Under the pieces are notes generated by a model. It saw only the letters and a list, made by a program, of their open reading frames with translations. It did no database searches and was not told where the DNA came from. This document shows, piece after piece, positions 49,947 through 58,576 of a DNA stretch of 64,000 bases; within the stretch, counting starts at the first letter, position 1; each line of letters opens with the position of its first letter. Position numbers and translations under genes: made by a program. This DNA is from JBBIQS01 sp037442205 (GTDB taxonomy: Bacteria > Myxococcota > Myxococcia > Myxococcales > UBA5297), in the NCBI GenBank assembly GCA_037442205.1, contig JBBIQS010000046.1:1-64000 (forward strand), given 5' to 3'.

Positions 49947-50585
49947 CTACCAGAGCCCCAGCGCGCTGACGTCGCGCAGGTCGAGCTCCGCCTTCTCCAA
50001 ATACTCGCGCAGCTCGGTCTGCGCCACCTTGAGTGCCGCCTCGGCCTCGGTCCACTCCTCCCGCCGGAAGCGGATGGCGTCGGCGTCCTGGTTCTGCACC
50101 GCCTCGCGGAAGGCCTCGGCGCTGGAGTCGGCCTCCTCCTGCGCCGCCCGCTTCTTTCGCAGCAGCTTGTCGAAGACCGGGTCGCCGCGGGCCTCGGTCG
50201 CCTTGGCGGCCGCCGCCTCGCGCCGGGCCCGGGTCTCGTCCTCCAGCTGGCTGGGCAGCGCCTCCAACTCCAGGACGCAGGCGTCGAAGGCGCGCAAGGC
50301 GTAGAGCCCGCGCAGCCCGTCGCAGCGCCGCTGGGCGTCGGCGTAGGCCGAGCGGGCGCGCGCGGCGTAGCCCTCGCCCGGCTCGCTGGGGGCGTCGTTG
50401 CAGAAGCGCTGGATGTCCTTGCGGATCCCGCGGGCGCAGTCGATGTCCGCCTGCGCCCCCGACTCGGCCGAGAGCGCCTTCTCCGAGGAGGCCTCCGAGC
50501 GGTTGCGCACCCGCCGGCCCTTGGTGGCAGCACAGCCGGCCAGGGCGAGGGTCAGCGCCAGGCTCAGGAGAATCGTCAATCGCAT
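49947..50585 (-). CDS. Coiled-coil lipoprotein
   Basis: This 212-residue product starts with MRLTILLSLALTLALAGC, an ideal lipobox. The mature part has a basic start (KGRRVRNRSEA), four Cys between about 49 and 103 (DCARG, FCND, RCDG, ACVLE) and a long, highly charged coiled coil from about 110 to 200. It probably lies in the periplasm on the outer membrane. No family is recognised. It shares a divergent promoter region with the methyltransferase gene. Confidence 0.68.
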   Translation of the reverse strand: MRLTILLSLALTLALAGCAATKGRRVRNRSEASSEKALSAESGAQADIDCARGIRKDIQRFCNDAPSEPGEGYAARARSAYADAQRRCDGLRGLYALRAFDACVLELEALPSQLEDETRARREAAAAKATEARGDPVFDKLLRKKRAAQEEADSSAEAFREAVQNQDADAIRFRREEWTEAEAALKVAQTELREYLEKAELDLRDVSALGLW

Positions 50586-50684
50586 CGCTAAGGTCCTTGA
50601 TGGGAGAGTGCGGTGAAGCCGACTGTTCACTTTAGGCGACATATCTGCCAAAAGAGCGGCCGCGCCCTTAAGGTTCCAAATCTC

Positions 50685-51881
50685 ATGGCCAATCTCAAGC
50701 TCCCCCTCGTCAAGGACCTCGCCCGCCACCTGCGCGCCGGGCACCCGTGGGTCTACCAGCACGCCCTGGGCAGGCCGCCCAAGCTGCCGGCCGGGGCCAT
50801 CGTCGATGTCACCGACCACGGCCGGTTCGTGGCCCGCGGCTACTTCGACCCGCACGCCGCGGTGTCGGTGCGGGTGCTGACCCTCGACGAGCGCGAGGCG
50901 ATCGACGCCGCCTTCTTCCGCCGGCGGGTGGCGCGGGCCTACAAGCTGCGCCAGGAGCTGCTCGACCTCTCCGACACCGACTCCTACCGGCTGCTGCACG
51001 GCGAGGGCGACGGGCTGCCCGGGGCGGTGGTCGACCTCTACGCCGGCTACGCGGTGGTCAAGCTGTACTCGGCGGGCCTGACTGCGCACCGGGAGGCGAT
51101 CCTCTCGGCGCTGCGGGCCGAGGTGCCCGGGCTCAAGGGGATCGTCGGCCGCGACGAGGTCGGGCGCGAGGCGGGGGAGGGCGAGGAGGGCGATAGCGCC
51201 GGCAAGGTGCTGTGGGGCGAGAGCGCGCCCGAGTTGGTGGGGATGCGCGAATACGGGATGCGGCTGCTGGTCGATCTCTACCGCGGCCAGAAGACCGGCA
51301 TGTTCCTCGACCAGCGCGACAATCGGAAGCTGGTGCGCGACGTCTCCCGCGGCCGGGAGGTGCTCAACTGCTACGGCTACACCGGCGGCTTCTCGGTGAG
51401 CGCGGCGCTGGGCGGGGCCAGGCAGGTGACCACCGTCGACCTCGACCAGGACGCGATCGCCCTGGCGCGGGCCAACTTCAAGGAGAACGGGATCAAGGCC
51501 GAGGCCCACGACTTCCTGGCCGCCGACGTTCAGGAGGTGCTCAAGTCCTTCGCCGCCCGCGGCCGGCAGTTCGACCTGGTGATCCTCGACCCGCCGGCCT
51601 TCGCCAAGGCCCAGAAGGCGGTCGAGGCGGCGCTGTCCGGCTACGCCAGCCTCAACCGCATCGCGCTCTCGGTGCTCAAGCCCGGCGGGCTGTTGTGCAC
51701 CGCCAGCTGCACCGCCCGGGTCAGCGCGGAGGACTTCTTCGCGGTGGTCAAGGAGGGCGCCTACAACGCCGGGGTCGAGCTGCAGCTGGTCCACCAGCGC
51801 TTCCAGCCGCCCGACCACCCGGTGCTGCTCCAGTTCCCCGAGGGGCGCTACCTCAAGTTCTTCGTGCTGCGCCGCCTCTGA
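50685..51881 (+). CDS. RlmI-like class I rRNA (cytosine-C5) methyltransferase
   Basis: This 398-residue protein has an N-terminal PUA domain (HLRAGHPWVYQHALG), a beta-hairpin EEHEH-type region and a Rossmann methyltransferase domain with VLNCYGYTGGFSVSAALGGA (SAM loop), VTTVDLDQDAI and VILDPPAFAK. The Cys of CTASCTAR may serve catalysis. RlmI methylates C1962 of 23S rRNA. An acidic, Glu/Gly-rich loop (GREAGEGEEGDSAG, about 170-183) is an insertion. The ATG at 50685 gives the family N-terminus. Confidence 0.87.
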   Translation: MANLKLPLVKDLARHLRAGHPWVYQHALGRPPKLPAGAIVDVTDHGRFVARGYFDPHAAVSVRVLTLDEREAIDAAFFRRRVARAYKLRQELLDLSDTDSYRLLHGEGDGLPGAVVDLYAGYAVVKLYSAGLTAHREAILSALRAEVPGLKGIVGRDEVGREAGEGEEGDSAGKVLWGESAPELVGMREYGMRLLVDLYRGQKTGMFLDQRDNRKLVRDVSRGREVLNCYGYTGGFSVSAALGGARQVTTVDLDQDAIALARANFKENGIKAEAHDFLAADVQEVLKSFAARGRQFDLVILDPPAFAKAQKAVEAALSGYASLNRIALSVLKPGGLLCTASCTARVSAEDFFAVVKEGAYNAGVELQLVHQRFQPPDHPVLLQFPEGRYLKFFVLRRL

Positions 51882-51978
51882 CCGGTTTCAGGCGAATTGA
51901 CAGCCTGCGTCGAAGGGCTACACTCGCGCCGCGTAGGGCCGGATTTTCCTTGCAGTTTCCCCTGACATGGAGCGTGCG

Positions 51979-52539
51979 ATGAAGCGTCTCATTCTTGCGG
52001 CGACTTTGGCGGCGATCATGGGCTGTGGCATCGCCCCGCTGGCGGTCTACCGGGTCTCGCTGACCCCCACGGCCAAGGCCGACACCTGCTACGTCAATCC
52101 CCCCAACCCCAACTTCAGTGATACCCGCACCGGCCTCCAAGCGGACATGGGCAGCTGGGAGTTCTACCAGGGGCCTGACGCCAGCGACGGCGCGCGCTTC
52201 TACCTGACCGGCGTCGCGGTCAACATGCGGAACGGGAAGGCCAACAACGCGACGCTCGAGGGCACTTACAAGAACGGCAGCTACACCTTCGAGGTTGTCG
52301 ACGTGGAGATCACCAAGTCCGGCAACCCCGTCACCACCATTACCCATCGGATCGCCACCACCATCACCTTCAAGCTGAACGGCGACGCCCTGGACGGCAC
52401 TTTCCGCGAGGCCCTGACCGCGACCTGCGACGGCCCCAACTGCGTCGATTTCAAGAAGAGCCAGGACAACCTGGACTGCGACACCAGCTATCCGATCAAG
52501 GGCGCCAAGATCGAGACGCAGAACTACCACGGCGTCTGA
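51979..52539 (+). CDS. Small exported protein, probably a lipoprotein
   Basis: This 186-residue product (start at the second ATG, 6 nt after GGAG; an ATG 12 nt upstream is possible) has MKRLILAATLAAIMGC at the N-terminus. The mature part is a predicted beta-rich domain (RFYLTGVAVNMRNGKANNATLEG, YTFEVVDVEITKSG) with four to five Cys, two as DGPNC...LDC. No family is recognised. A strong terminator follows directly. Confidence 0.62.
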   Translation: MKRLILAATLAAIMGCGIAPLAVYRVSLTPTAKADTCYVNPPNPNFSDTRTGLQADMGSWEFYQGPDASDGARFYLTGVAVNMRNGKANNATLEGTYKNGSYTFEVVDVEITKSGNPVTTITHRIATTITFKLNGDALDGTFREALTATCDGPNCVDFKKSQDNLDCDTSYPIKGAKIETQNYHGV

Positions 52540-52561
52540 GCGAGCCGCTGGTTGAATCCTT

Positions 52562-52596
52562 CGGGGCCGGGGGGAGTTCCTCCGGCCCCGATTTCA
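52562..52596 (+). terminator. Intrinsic terminator after the small exported protein
   Basis: CGGGGCCGG (52562-52570) pairs with CCGGCCCCG (52582-52590) as a 9-bp G/C stem, followed by ATTTCATT. It lies 22 bp past the stop. Confidence 0.82.
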
Positions 52597-52607
52597 TTAG
52601 AGGGCCC

Positions 52608-53309
52608 ATGGTCCAGCGCGGCCAGTTCCTCGAGCGGCCGGTCGTCATCCGCTCGGGCAAGCTCTATCTCGAGGGGCTGTGGCACCGCGGCGAGCGCTCG
52701 CCGGGAGTGCTGATCTGCCCGCCGCACCCGCGCGTCGGGGCGAGCATGGACTCGCCGGTGTGCGCCGAGCTGGCCTTCGCCCTCGCCCGCCGCGGGCATC
52801 CCACGCTGCGCTTCAACTACCGCGGCGCCGGGGCCTCGCAGGGCGAGCTGTCGGACGAGGCGAGCTGCCTGGTGGACGCCAAGGCGGCGCTCAAGCAACT
52901 GCGCGACAGCGTCGAGGGCGGGGTGGCAGTGGCCGGCTACGACTTCGGGGCGAGGGTGGCGCTGGAGCTGGCCCGGACCGCCAAGGGCCTCGACGGCCTG
53001 GTGCTGGTCGCCCCGGTGACCGGCAGCTTCGACTTCGCGCTGCTGGAGAAGGTCCAGGCCGAGGCGCTGGTGGTGGTGGCGGACCGGGATCCCCAGTCGG
53101 ATCGGGAGTTTCTGGCCGGACTCTGCCAGAAGACCGGCGATCGACTGGAGGTGATCGCCGAGGCCGACCACCTGTTCAGCCGGGGGCTGAGCCAGCTCGG
53201 CCGGCTGGTGGCAACGCACGTCGCCGGCGAGCCCGAGGACGCGCCGGAGGAGCCGCCGCGCTCAGCTCGGGAGCTTGCGGAAGACGCCGACCACGATGCC
53301 GACGATTGA
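52608..53309 (+). CDS. Alpha/beta hydrolase with Asp in the nucleophile position
   Basis: This 233-residue protein follows the COG2945-type small hydrolase pattern: CPPHPRVGASMDSPVC, LRFNYRGAGASQGE, a nucleophile elbow AGYDFGARVA, VVVADRDPQSD and an EADHLF with H188. The elbow has D112 where Ser is usual in this group (GxSxG). An Asp nucleophile is known in haloalkane dehalogenases and epoxide hydrolases, so it may be active with another chemistry or be inactive. Its last 48 bp overlap the 3' end of lexA on the other strand. The acidic tail (EDADHDADD) is probably disordered. Confidence 0.8.
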   Translation: MVQRGQFLERPVVIRSGKLYLEGLWHRGERSPGVLICPPHPRVGASMDSPVCAELAFALARRGHPTLRFNYRGAGASQGELSDEASCLVDAKAALKQLRDSVEGGVAVAGYDFGARVALELARTAKGLDGLVLVAPVTGSFDFALLEKVQAEALVVVADRDPQSDREFLAGLCQKTGDRLEVIAEADHLFSRGLSQLGRLVATHVAGEPEDAPEEPPRSARELAEDADHDADD

Positions 53310-53915
53310 CGCCTCGCCGGCCTGGGCCCGCTCGATGTAGATGGGCTGCAGGCTGGGGTTCGAGGGCTGCAGGCGGATGCGGTCGCCCTCGGGGTAGTAG
53401 CGCTTCACCGTCGCCTCGCCGCTGATCATCGCCACCACGATCTCGCCAGGGCGGGCGGTCGGCTGCTGGCGGACGAAGACGATGTCCCCGTTGAAGATGC
53501 CGTCGCCGATCATCGAGTCGCCCTTGACCTTCAAGGCGAAGACGTCCTTGCCCTCCTGCGGCAGCACCGCCGGGTCGATGCACAGCGAGTCGTCGAGGTT
53601 CTCCTCGGCCAGGATCGGGGCGCCGGCGGCGACCCGGCCGACCACCGGGATCTCGATGCCGCGGGATCCATGGGTCGGGCCCAGGCCCATCGCCATCCGC
53701 GCCGAGCGGGTGGGGACCAGGGCGCGGCTCTTCTGCTCACCGCGGTCGAGGTAGCCCTTGCGCTGCAGCGCCTTGAGGTGGTCGTTGACCCCGTTGGTGC
53801 TGCGGATGTTGAACTCGCCGCCAATCTCCCGAATCGTGGGAGGAAATCCGCGCTCCTCGGTCGTCCGCGCGATGTAGCGCAGGATCTCCATCTGGCGGTC
53901 GGTCAGGTTGCTCAT
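53262..53915 (-). CDS. lexA: LexA SOS repressor
   Basis: This 217-residue LexA is full length. It has a winged helix N-terminus (MSNLTDRQMEILRYIA, RSTNGVNDHLKALQRKGYL), the self-cleavage site A97-G98 (RVAAGAP) and the S24 dyad S134 (KGDSMIGDG) and K171 (ATVKRYY). RecA-ssDNA filaments trigger cleavage and derepression. Its promoter holds a consensus LexA site, so it autoregulates, and the imuA promoter has a similar one. The start at 53915 gives the family N-terminus. The 3' end overlaps the convergent hydrolase gene. Confidence 0.97.
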   Translation of the reverse strand: MSNLTDRQMEILRYIARTTEERGFPPTIREIGGEFNIRSTNGVNDHLKALQRKGYLDRGEQKSRALVPTRSARMAMGLGPTHGSRGIEIPVVGRVAAGAPILAEENLDDSLCIDPAVLPQEGKDVFALKVKGDSMIGDGIFNGDIVFVRQQPTARPGEIVVAMISGEATVKRYYPEGDRIRLQPSNPSLQPIYIERAQAGEASIVGIVVGVFRKLPS

Positions 53916-53937
53916 GCGCGCCTCCCTGGTGGCCGGA

Positions 53938-53966
53938 ACTGTAGACTGAACGCGCGTGTAGCGCAA
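53938..53966 (-). promoter_or_regulatory. lexA promoter with LexA box
   Basis: On the minus strand TTGCGC (53966-53961), a 17-nt spacer and TACAGT (53943-53938) form the promoter. CTACACGCGCGTTCAG (53961-53946) fits the M. xanthus LexA consensus CTRHAMRYBYGTTCAGS at 16 of 17 positions, missing only the last. The site fills the spacer exactly as in the imuA promoter, 31 bp before the lexA start. Confidence 0.85.
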
Positions 53967-54009
53967 CTGACACTCGCCGGCCCTTGCCTTTGGCCTGCCT
54001 CCGGGCAAG

Positions 54010-55026
54010 ATGCGCCCCGTGGCGGGCCCCATCCACATTCCCTTCGGGCAAGCGGTTTCGCGCGGATTTTCGTTGGCCTGGCGCGCTCCCGGCGCGCTGG
54101 CGCTGGCGTTCCTCGCCGACCTGGGCTCGGCCATCCTGGAGATCGGCGCCGCCACCTCGCTGACGGCCCTGTCGCTGGTCTCGCTCTTCCACCTGCTGTT
54201 CGCGCCGTTGCCGGTCGATCCCGGGACCGGCGGCGGATTGCTGCGATCGCTGATCCGAGCGGAGCCCGCGCTGGCCCCGGCGGCCGGGGCGGCGCTGGTG
54301 GCGCTGCTGCTGGCGCTGGCGCTGCGGCTGGTGTGGTTCAGCGCCACTACGCGGCTGTTCGCCGCCCGGCTGTCGGGCGAGACGGCGACGCTGAGCCTCT
54401 ACCAGGCCCGGCTCGAGCGGACGGTGCCGGTGGTCGGCCTGTTCGTGGCCATCTACCTCGCGCTCTTCTTCTATGGCGCCGCGCTCGTTGGCTCGACCGC
54501 GGCCCTCTGGTCGCACGCCGCGCGGACCGGGCGCCACGGCGCCGGGGCGTCGGCGTCGCTGGCCTTGGCGCTGGTGGTGGCGCTGGTGCTGCGGCTGGCC
54601 GTCGACCTGCTCTTCAAGCTCTCGCTGCTGCGAGCGGCTGCGGCCGACGTGGGGCCGGTGGACGCGCTGGTGGGCGCCGGGCAGCTCGCGGCCAAGAGGC
54701 TAGGGGCGGTGGTCGGCCTGGTGCTGGTCTTCGCCTTCTTCGAGGGGGCCGCCGGCGTGGTGGCGGGGGCGGGAAACGTCTTCCTCGGCGCCGGCCGGGC
54801 GGGGATCGCGCTGGCGGTGGCTGCCCGAATCTTGGGCGGACTGGTCGCCGCGCTGGCGTGGGCCTACTTCTCCACCGCCGAGCTGGGGGCGCTGGTGACG
54901 CTCGACTGCGGCGAGCGCGGGGCGCTTCCCGAGCCGCCGGCGCCGCTGCCCACTCCTGCGCCTCCGACCCTGGAGACCGAGCCGGTGCTGTCGACCGAGG
55001 TCGTGCACACCGCCGAGCTTCACTGA
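54010..55026 (+). CDS. Polytopic membrane protein of unknown function
   Basis: This 338-residue Ala/Leu-rich protein has about six to seven membrane helices (around 25-50, 85-110, 135-165, 180-205, 230-255, 260-295) with a Pro/Thr/Glu-rich C-terminal tail from about 305. FSLAWRAPGALALAFLADLG near the start resembles bacterial DUF-type integral proteins with several helices and a cytosolic tail; no catalytic motif is visible. It is divergent from lexA with about 45 bp between the promoter and this start, so LexA binding might also affect it. The start codon is uncertain. Confidence 0.65.
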   Translation: MRPVAGPIHIPFGQAVSRGFSLAWRAPGALALAFLADLGSAILEIGAATSLTALSLVSLFHLLFAPLPVDPGTGGGLLRSLIRAEPALAPAAGAALVALLLALALRLVWFSATTRLFAARLSGETATLSLYQARLERTVPVVGLFVAIYLALFFYGAALVGSTAALWSHAARTGRHGAGASASLALALVVALVLRLAVDLLFKLSLLRAAAADVGPVDALVGAGQLAAKRLGAVVGLVLVFAFFEGAAGVVAGAGNVFLGAGRAGIALAVAARILGGLVAALAWAYFSTAELGALVTLDCGERGALPEPPAPLPTPAPPTLETEPVLSTEVVHTAELH

Positions 55027-55084
55027 CCGCAGAGTCTCGTCCCGCCGGGCGAGACGCCGCCACCAGTCCCCCGGCAATCCGCTG

Positions 55085-55122
55085 AAAAGGAGAGGGCGCC
55101 GCCATTTGCCGGCAGCGCCCTC
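55085..55122 (-). terminator. Intrinsic terminator of the fibrinogen-like protein gene
   Basis: On the minus strand GAGGGCGC (55122-55115) pairs with GCGCCCTC (55099-55092), with additional CCG/CGG pairing inside, followed by TCCTTTTC. It lies 24 bp past the stop. Confidence 0.75.
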
Positions 55123-55145
55123 GAGAAGCGGGGATCAGGCCTCGG

Positions 55146-56615
55146 TCAGCGGATCCAGAGCGTGGCCTTCGAGCAGAGTGCGGCATTCGACGGATAGGCC
55201 TGGACCAATCCAGCGCCGCACACCTGCGCGACGGGAGTTCCGGTGAAGATGCCCAGCCCGATCGCGAAGTCCGGGGTGGCGCAGTCCGCCTCGTTGTTGC
55301 CGATGAGCCCGAAGCGAACGCCGGCGTAGGCGGCGGGGAACATGTTGATGCCGTTGACGTTGCAGTTGGGCTCGGCGGCGTTGGTGCCGAAGATGTTGGT
55401 CCAGGTGGCGCGGTCGAGCGAGGCCGAGCGGGAGTTCTCGGAGAAGATCTGCTGGGCGGTGCGATTGCCGGCCCAGACCTGGACGCACTTGTTGGGCGTG
55501 CCGGTCAGGCAGCCGCGGACGATCGAGCCGACCGTGGTCAGGTAGCTCTGGAACTTGGCGTTGAAGGCGTCGGTCGGCGTGAGCGAGGCGCTCGGGGACT
55601 CGTTGAGCAGCGCCCCGTTGGTCCAGTAGGTGGCGCTGTAGCCAAGGACGCTGTCGGCGTTGATGCGCATCACCAACGTCCAGCCGCCGCCGTCAGTGGT
55701 CATGTCGCAGTAGGCCTGGAACGGGGAACCGGCGGGGTTGGCGAGCCAGTAGAGGCCGTCGCCGTTGGCCAGGCCGGCCTGGGCGATGGCCAGGCAGCTG
55801 GGAGCGGCGCTGGCCGCGCTGCTGCCGTCCTTCTGCATGAAGTCGAGGCGCACCCAGGCGGTGCCGTTGCAGCCCAGGAAGTTGGTGCCGTTCCAGCGAA
55901 TGGTGCCGGCGTGCGCGGCGTCGCAGGCCGCCTGGCTGTCGCCCACCTTGAGCGAGCCGCCCAGAGCGCCGGTGCCCGAGATGTCGAAGGAGGCGTTCTG
56001 CGCCGAGGCGGTCTGGTTCTGAATGTAGCTGGCGCTGCCCGAGCCGGGGGCCTTGTCATTGAAGGCCGTCCAGTCGGTGGAGCTGAGCAGGCCCGAGGTC
56101 GAGGAGCTGGCGGTGCCAAGCTGCATCGCTCCCGAGCCGTCGACGATGGATTTGCCGCCGACGCTGATGCCGGTGGACGAGAGGCTGACGCCGTTGGCTC
56201 CGCCGACGGAGAGGGTGGTCGCGGTCACGCTGGAGGCCGTCACCGTGCCGCCCTTGAGGTCGGTGGCCACCAGGGCGTAGGGCACCGACGAGACTCGCTG
56301 GCGCGGCGAGAGGGCGGCGCCGTTCACCGAGAGCTCCAGGTACCGCGCGCTGCCGTCGAAGGCGGCGGCGTTGAGCGGGGTCGCGTCCCCCAGCACGGCC
56401 GCGTAGTAGCCGTCGGTCACGGCCAGCGACTGGGTCTCACTCCAGACCGCTGACGTGGAGGTCGTATCAGGGAAGAGGGCGAAGCCAAGCGTCACAGTCC
56501 CGCTCTCCGGAGTGCCGTCGGCGCGGAGCAGTCGTCCCTGGTAGCCAACCTTGGCGGGCACCTGGGCAAGGGCGAGCGCCGGAGCGAGAAGCAGCACTGC
56601 GAGCAGGCGTTTCAT
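55146..56615 (-). CDS. Secreted surface protein with fibrinogen-like C-terminal domain
   Basis: This 489-residue protein has a signal peptide (MKRLLAVLLLAPALALAQ). Residues about 22-115 (VGYQGRLLRADGTP, YLELSVNGAALSPRQRVSSVPYAL) are a bacterial surface module often found before collagen-like or tail-fibre stalks. Residues 120-225 are Ser/Thr/Gly/Ala-rich with short repeats like a fibre stalk. From about 271, SCLAIAQAGLANGDGLYWL and AYCDMTTDGGGWTLVMRIN are the start of a fibrinogen-related domain, with paired Cys continuing to the end. Such domains bind glycans in animals. A role in adhesion or recognition is inferred. Confidence 0.78.
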   Translation of the reverse strand: MKRLLAVLLLAPALALAQVPAKVGYQGRLLRADGTPESGTVTLGFALFPDTTSTSAVWSETQSLAVTDGYYAAVLGDATPLNAAAFDGSARYLELSVNGAALSPRQRVSSVPYALVATDLKGGTVTASSVTATTLSVGGANGVSLSSTGISVGGKSIVDGSGAMQLGTASSSTSGLLSSTDWTAFNDKAPGSGSASYIQNQTASAQNASFDISGTGALGGSLKVGDSQAACDAAHAGTIRWNGTNFLGCNGTAWVRLDFMQKDGSSAASAAPSCLAIAQAGLANGDGLYWLANPAGSPFQAYCDMTTDGGGWTLVMRINADSVLGYSATYWTNGALLNESPSASLTPTDAFNAKFQSYLTTVGSIVRGCLTGTPNKCVQVWAGNRTAQQIFSENSRSASLDRATWTNIFGTNAAEPNCNVNGINMFPAAYAGVRFGLIGNNEADCATPDFAIGLGIFTGTPVAQVCGAGLVQAYPSNAALCSKATLWIR

Positions 56616-56819
56616 GGGGTATCTCCCAGCGAGAAGGACGTCAGGTGACCTTCTCCGAGTGGAAAGGCGGCCAGCGCCACTCCATGGCCATATCCGCTGC
56701 GCACCCGAAGTTCAAGAGGTCCACACTGAGAGCGAATGCGCGGGCGCTGCCCGCTGCGCGACTCTGTTGCGCCGGCGACCTTTCCGGGCACAATTGAGCT
56801 GCCGCGGTCGCGGCACTCC

Positions 56820-57743
56820 ATGGGCGGGGATCTTCGGACAGCACGATGGGCAAGAGCGGCGATCCTGATCGCGTTCGCCGGGACACTGGCCTGCGCCACC
56901 GCCGGCGGCGGTCGGCCCGCTTCGCCTGGGGCAGCCGAGTGGACGCGCACGCTCGACCTGCAGGGCGCCCAGGTCGCGTTCCGGGACGAGGGGCGCGCGG
57001 CAGGGGAGGAGCCGCCCTGGGTGCTGGTCCACGGCCTGGGCGGAAGCATGGAGGACTTCGCCGAGCTGAGAGAGCGGGCGTCGCGCTCGCGGCGAGTGCT
57101 CTCCTTCGACTTGCCGGGGTTCGGGCAATCGAGCAACCCTCAGCAGGACTACCGGGTGGTTCGCTATGCCCAGCTGCTCGACGGCTTCCTGGCCATCGTC
57201 GGCGCCACGCCGGCGCACCTGATCTGCCACTCGCTGGGAGGGCAGGTCTGCATCGCCTTCGCGCTCGAGCACCCGTCGCTGGTGGCCAGCCTGACGCTGA
57301 TCGACACCGCCGGCACCTACGAGCGCACTGAGTGGGCCCGGTGGGAGGTCAAGCGTGCTGCCCGCATGAACCTGGGCAAGCTCGACGTGCGCTTCTTCCC
57401 CGGGGTCGCCACCCTCAACAACGACCGGCATCCCATCCTCCAGCGCATCGTCGGCGGCGATCCCATGGTGCTGGCGGCGCTGGACAGCATCCAGCGCAAC
57501 CTGCACCAGCGGGTGCGCCACCTGGAGAGCCCCACGCTCATCATCTGGGGAGTCGAGGACCCGGTGTTCTCGGTCTTCAATGCCTTCTACCTGCGCGAAA
57601 ACATCGCCGGCAGCGAGCTGCGGCTGGTCGAGGGCGCCGGACACCTGCCGTTCGCCAGCCACCCTGACCTCGTCGAGAAGTGGATCGCCGCCTTCCAGGC
57701 GCGCACCGGCCCGGTCGCGCCCAGCCAAGGAACCGCGCCATGA
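56820..57743 (+). CDS. Alpha/beta hydrolase, probable lipoprotein
   Basis: This 307-residue product starts at ATG 56820, which gives an N-terminal signal ending near GTLAC (Cys25); the frame is open 28 codons further upstream without a signal. The hydrolase has the oxyanion loop LVHGLGGSMEDF, the nucleophile Ser in CHSLGGQV, Asp in WGVEDPVFS and His in GAGHLPF. It resembles epoxide hydrolase/esterase-type alpha/beta proteins; the substrate is unknown. It starts a three-gene set joined by 4-nt overlaps. Confidence 0.82.
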   Translation: MGGDLRTARWARAAILIAFAGTLACATAGGGRPASPGAAEWTRTLDLQGAQVAFRDEGRAAGEEPPWVLVHGLGGSMEDFAELRERASRSRRVLSFDLPGFGQSSNPQQDYRVVRYAQLLDGFLAIVGATPAHLICHSLGGQVCIAFALEHPSLVASLTLIDTAGTYERTEWARWEVKRAARMNLGKLDVRFFPGVATLNNDRHPILQRIVGGDPMVLAALDSIQRNLHQRVRHLESPTLIIWGVEDPVFSVFNAFYLRENIAGSELRLVEGAGHLPFASHPDLVEKWIAAFQARTGPVAPSQGTAP

Positions 57744-58576
57744 GGCCCGCCCCGTCCATTCTGCTGCTCGCGCTGGCCGCATCGTCGCCGGTGCTCGGCC
57801 AGGTCCCGGTCGCCCGCCCGCCGGCGTCAGAGGTCCATGTCACCGAGGACAAGGCCTTCCTCTACGAGTCGCCCGACGCCGAGAGCGCGGTGCTGCGCCG
57901 CCTCTTCCGCGGCGAGATCCTGATCGTCACCGGGGAGCTGGCCAGCGCCGACGAGGTGAGGTGGCTGCGGGTGCAGCTGGGCCCGGCCGGCCTGGGCTAC
58001 GTGCGCGCCGACAAGGTCGGCAATCCCGGCGAGCACCCGGTGGAGCGCTGGAAGCCGGCCTTCGTCCTGCGCGACGAGCGCCCGCTGGGAGTGGCGACGC
58101 GGCTGGGCGGCGAGGTACCGGGGCTGGCGCTGCAGGTGCGCTACCAGCCGTTCTCGCGCCTGGGCCTGAGCGCCGACATCGGGTTTACCGAGGGCTATCT
58201 CTCCACCGGCTTTCCCAGCCAGTTCGGGGTCAAGGGGCCGCACCTCGGACTGGCCGTGTTCAGCTGCCCGGTGCTGCACAACCTGTCGCCGCTCATCGAG
58301 CTGGGGATCTCCAGCGACAGCTTCAGCGACGGCCTCTCCACGCTGCAGCTCTACAACGTGCACGGCGCCGCGGGAGTGGAGTGGATGTTCGACTGGGGAG
58401 GCTTCGCCCAGCTGGCGCTGACCTACGTCCACAGCATCGGCGAGCAGGTGATCTTCTCCTACGCCAACGCCCGCCAGGGAAAGCTGGAGACGGGCAGCTT
58501 CGAGCTGCTCCACCTCAAGGACTCGGGGGCCTACGAGCAGCTGCGGGTCGGGTTGACCCTGGGGTACGCGTTTTGA
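57740..58576 (+). CDS. Exported SH3-like plus beta-barrel-like protein
   Basis: This 278-residue protein starts at ATG inside an ATGA overlap. A signal peptide (to about residue 20) is followed by an SH3b-like domain (about 32-95: VHVTEDKAFLYESPDAESAVLRRL... GYVRADKVG) of the type that binds cell-wall peptides. Residues about 110-278 have alternating strands and end in VGLTLGYAF, an outer-membrane barrel-like terminus with aromatic end. The two together suggest an outer-membrane protein that touches peptidoglycan; this is inference. Confidence 0.65.
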   Translation: MRPAPSILLLALAASSPVLGQVPVARPPASEVHVTEDKAFLYESPDAESAVLRRLFRGEILIVTGELASADEVRWLRVQLGPAGLGYVRADKVGNPGEHPVERWKPAFVLRDERPLGVATRLGGEVPGLALQVRYQPFSRLGLSADIGFTEGYLSTGFPSQFGVKGPHLGLAVFSCPVLHNLSPLIELGISSDSFSDGLSTLQLYNVHGAAGVEWMFDWGGFAQLALTYVHSIGEQVIFSYANARQGKLETGSFELLHLKDSGAYEQLRVGLTLGYAF

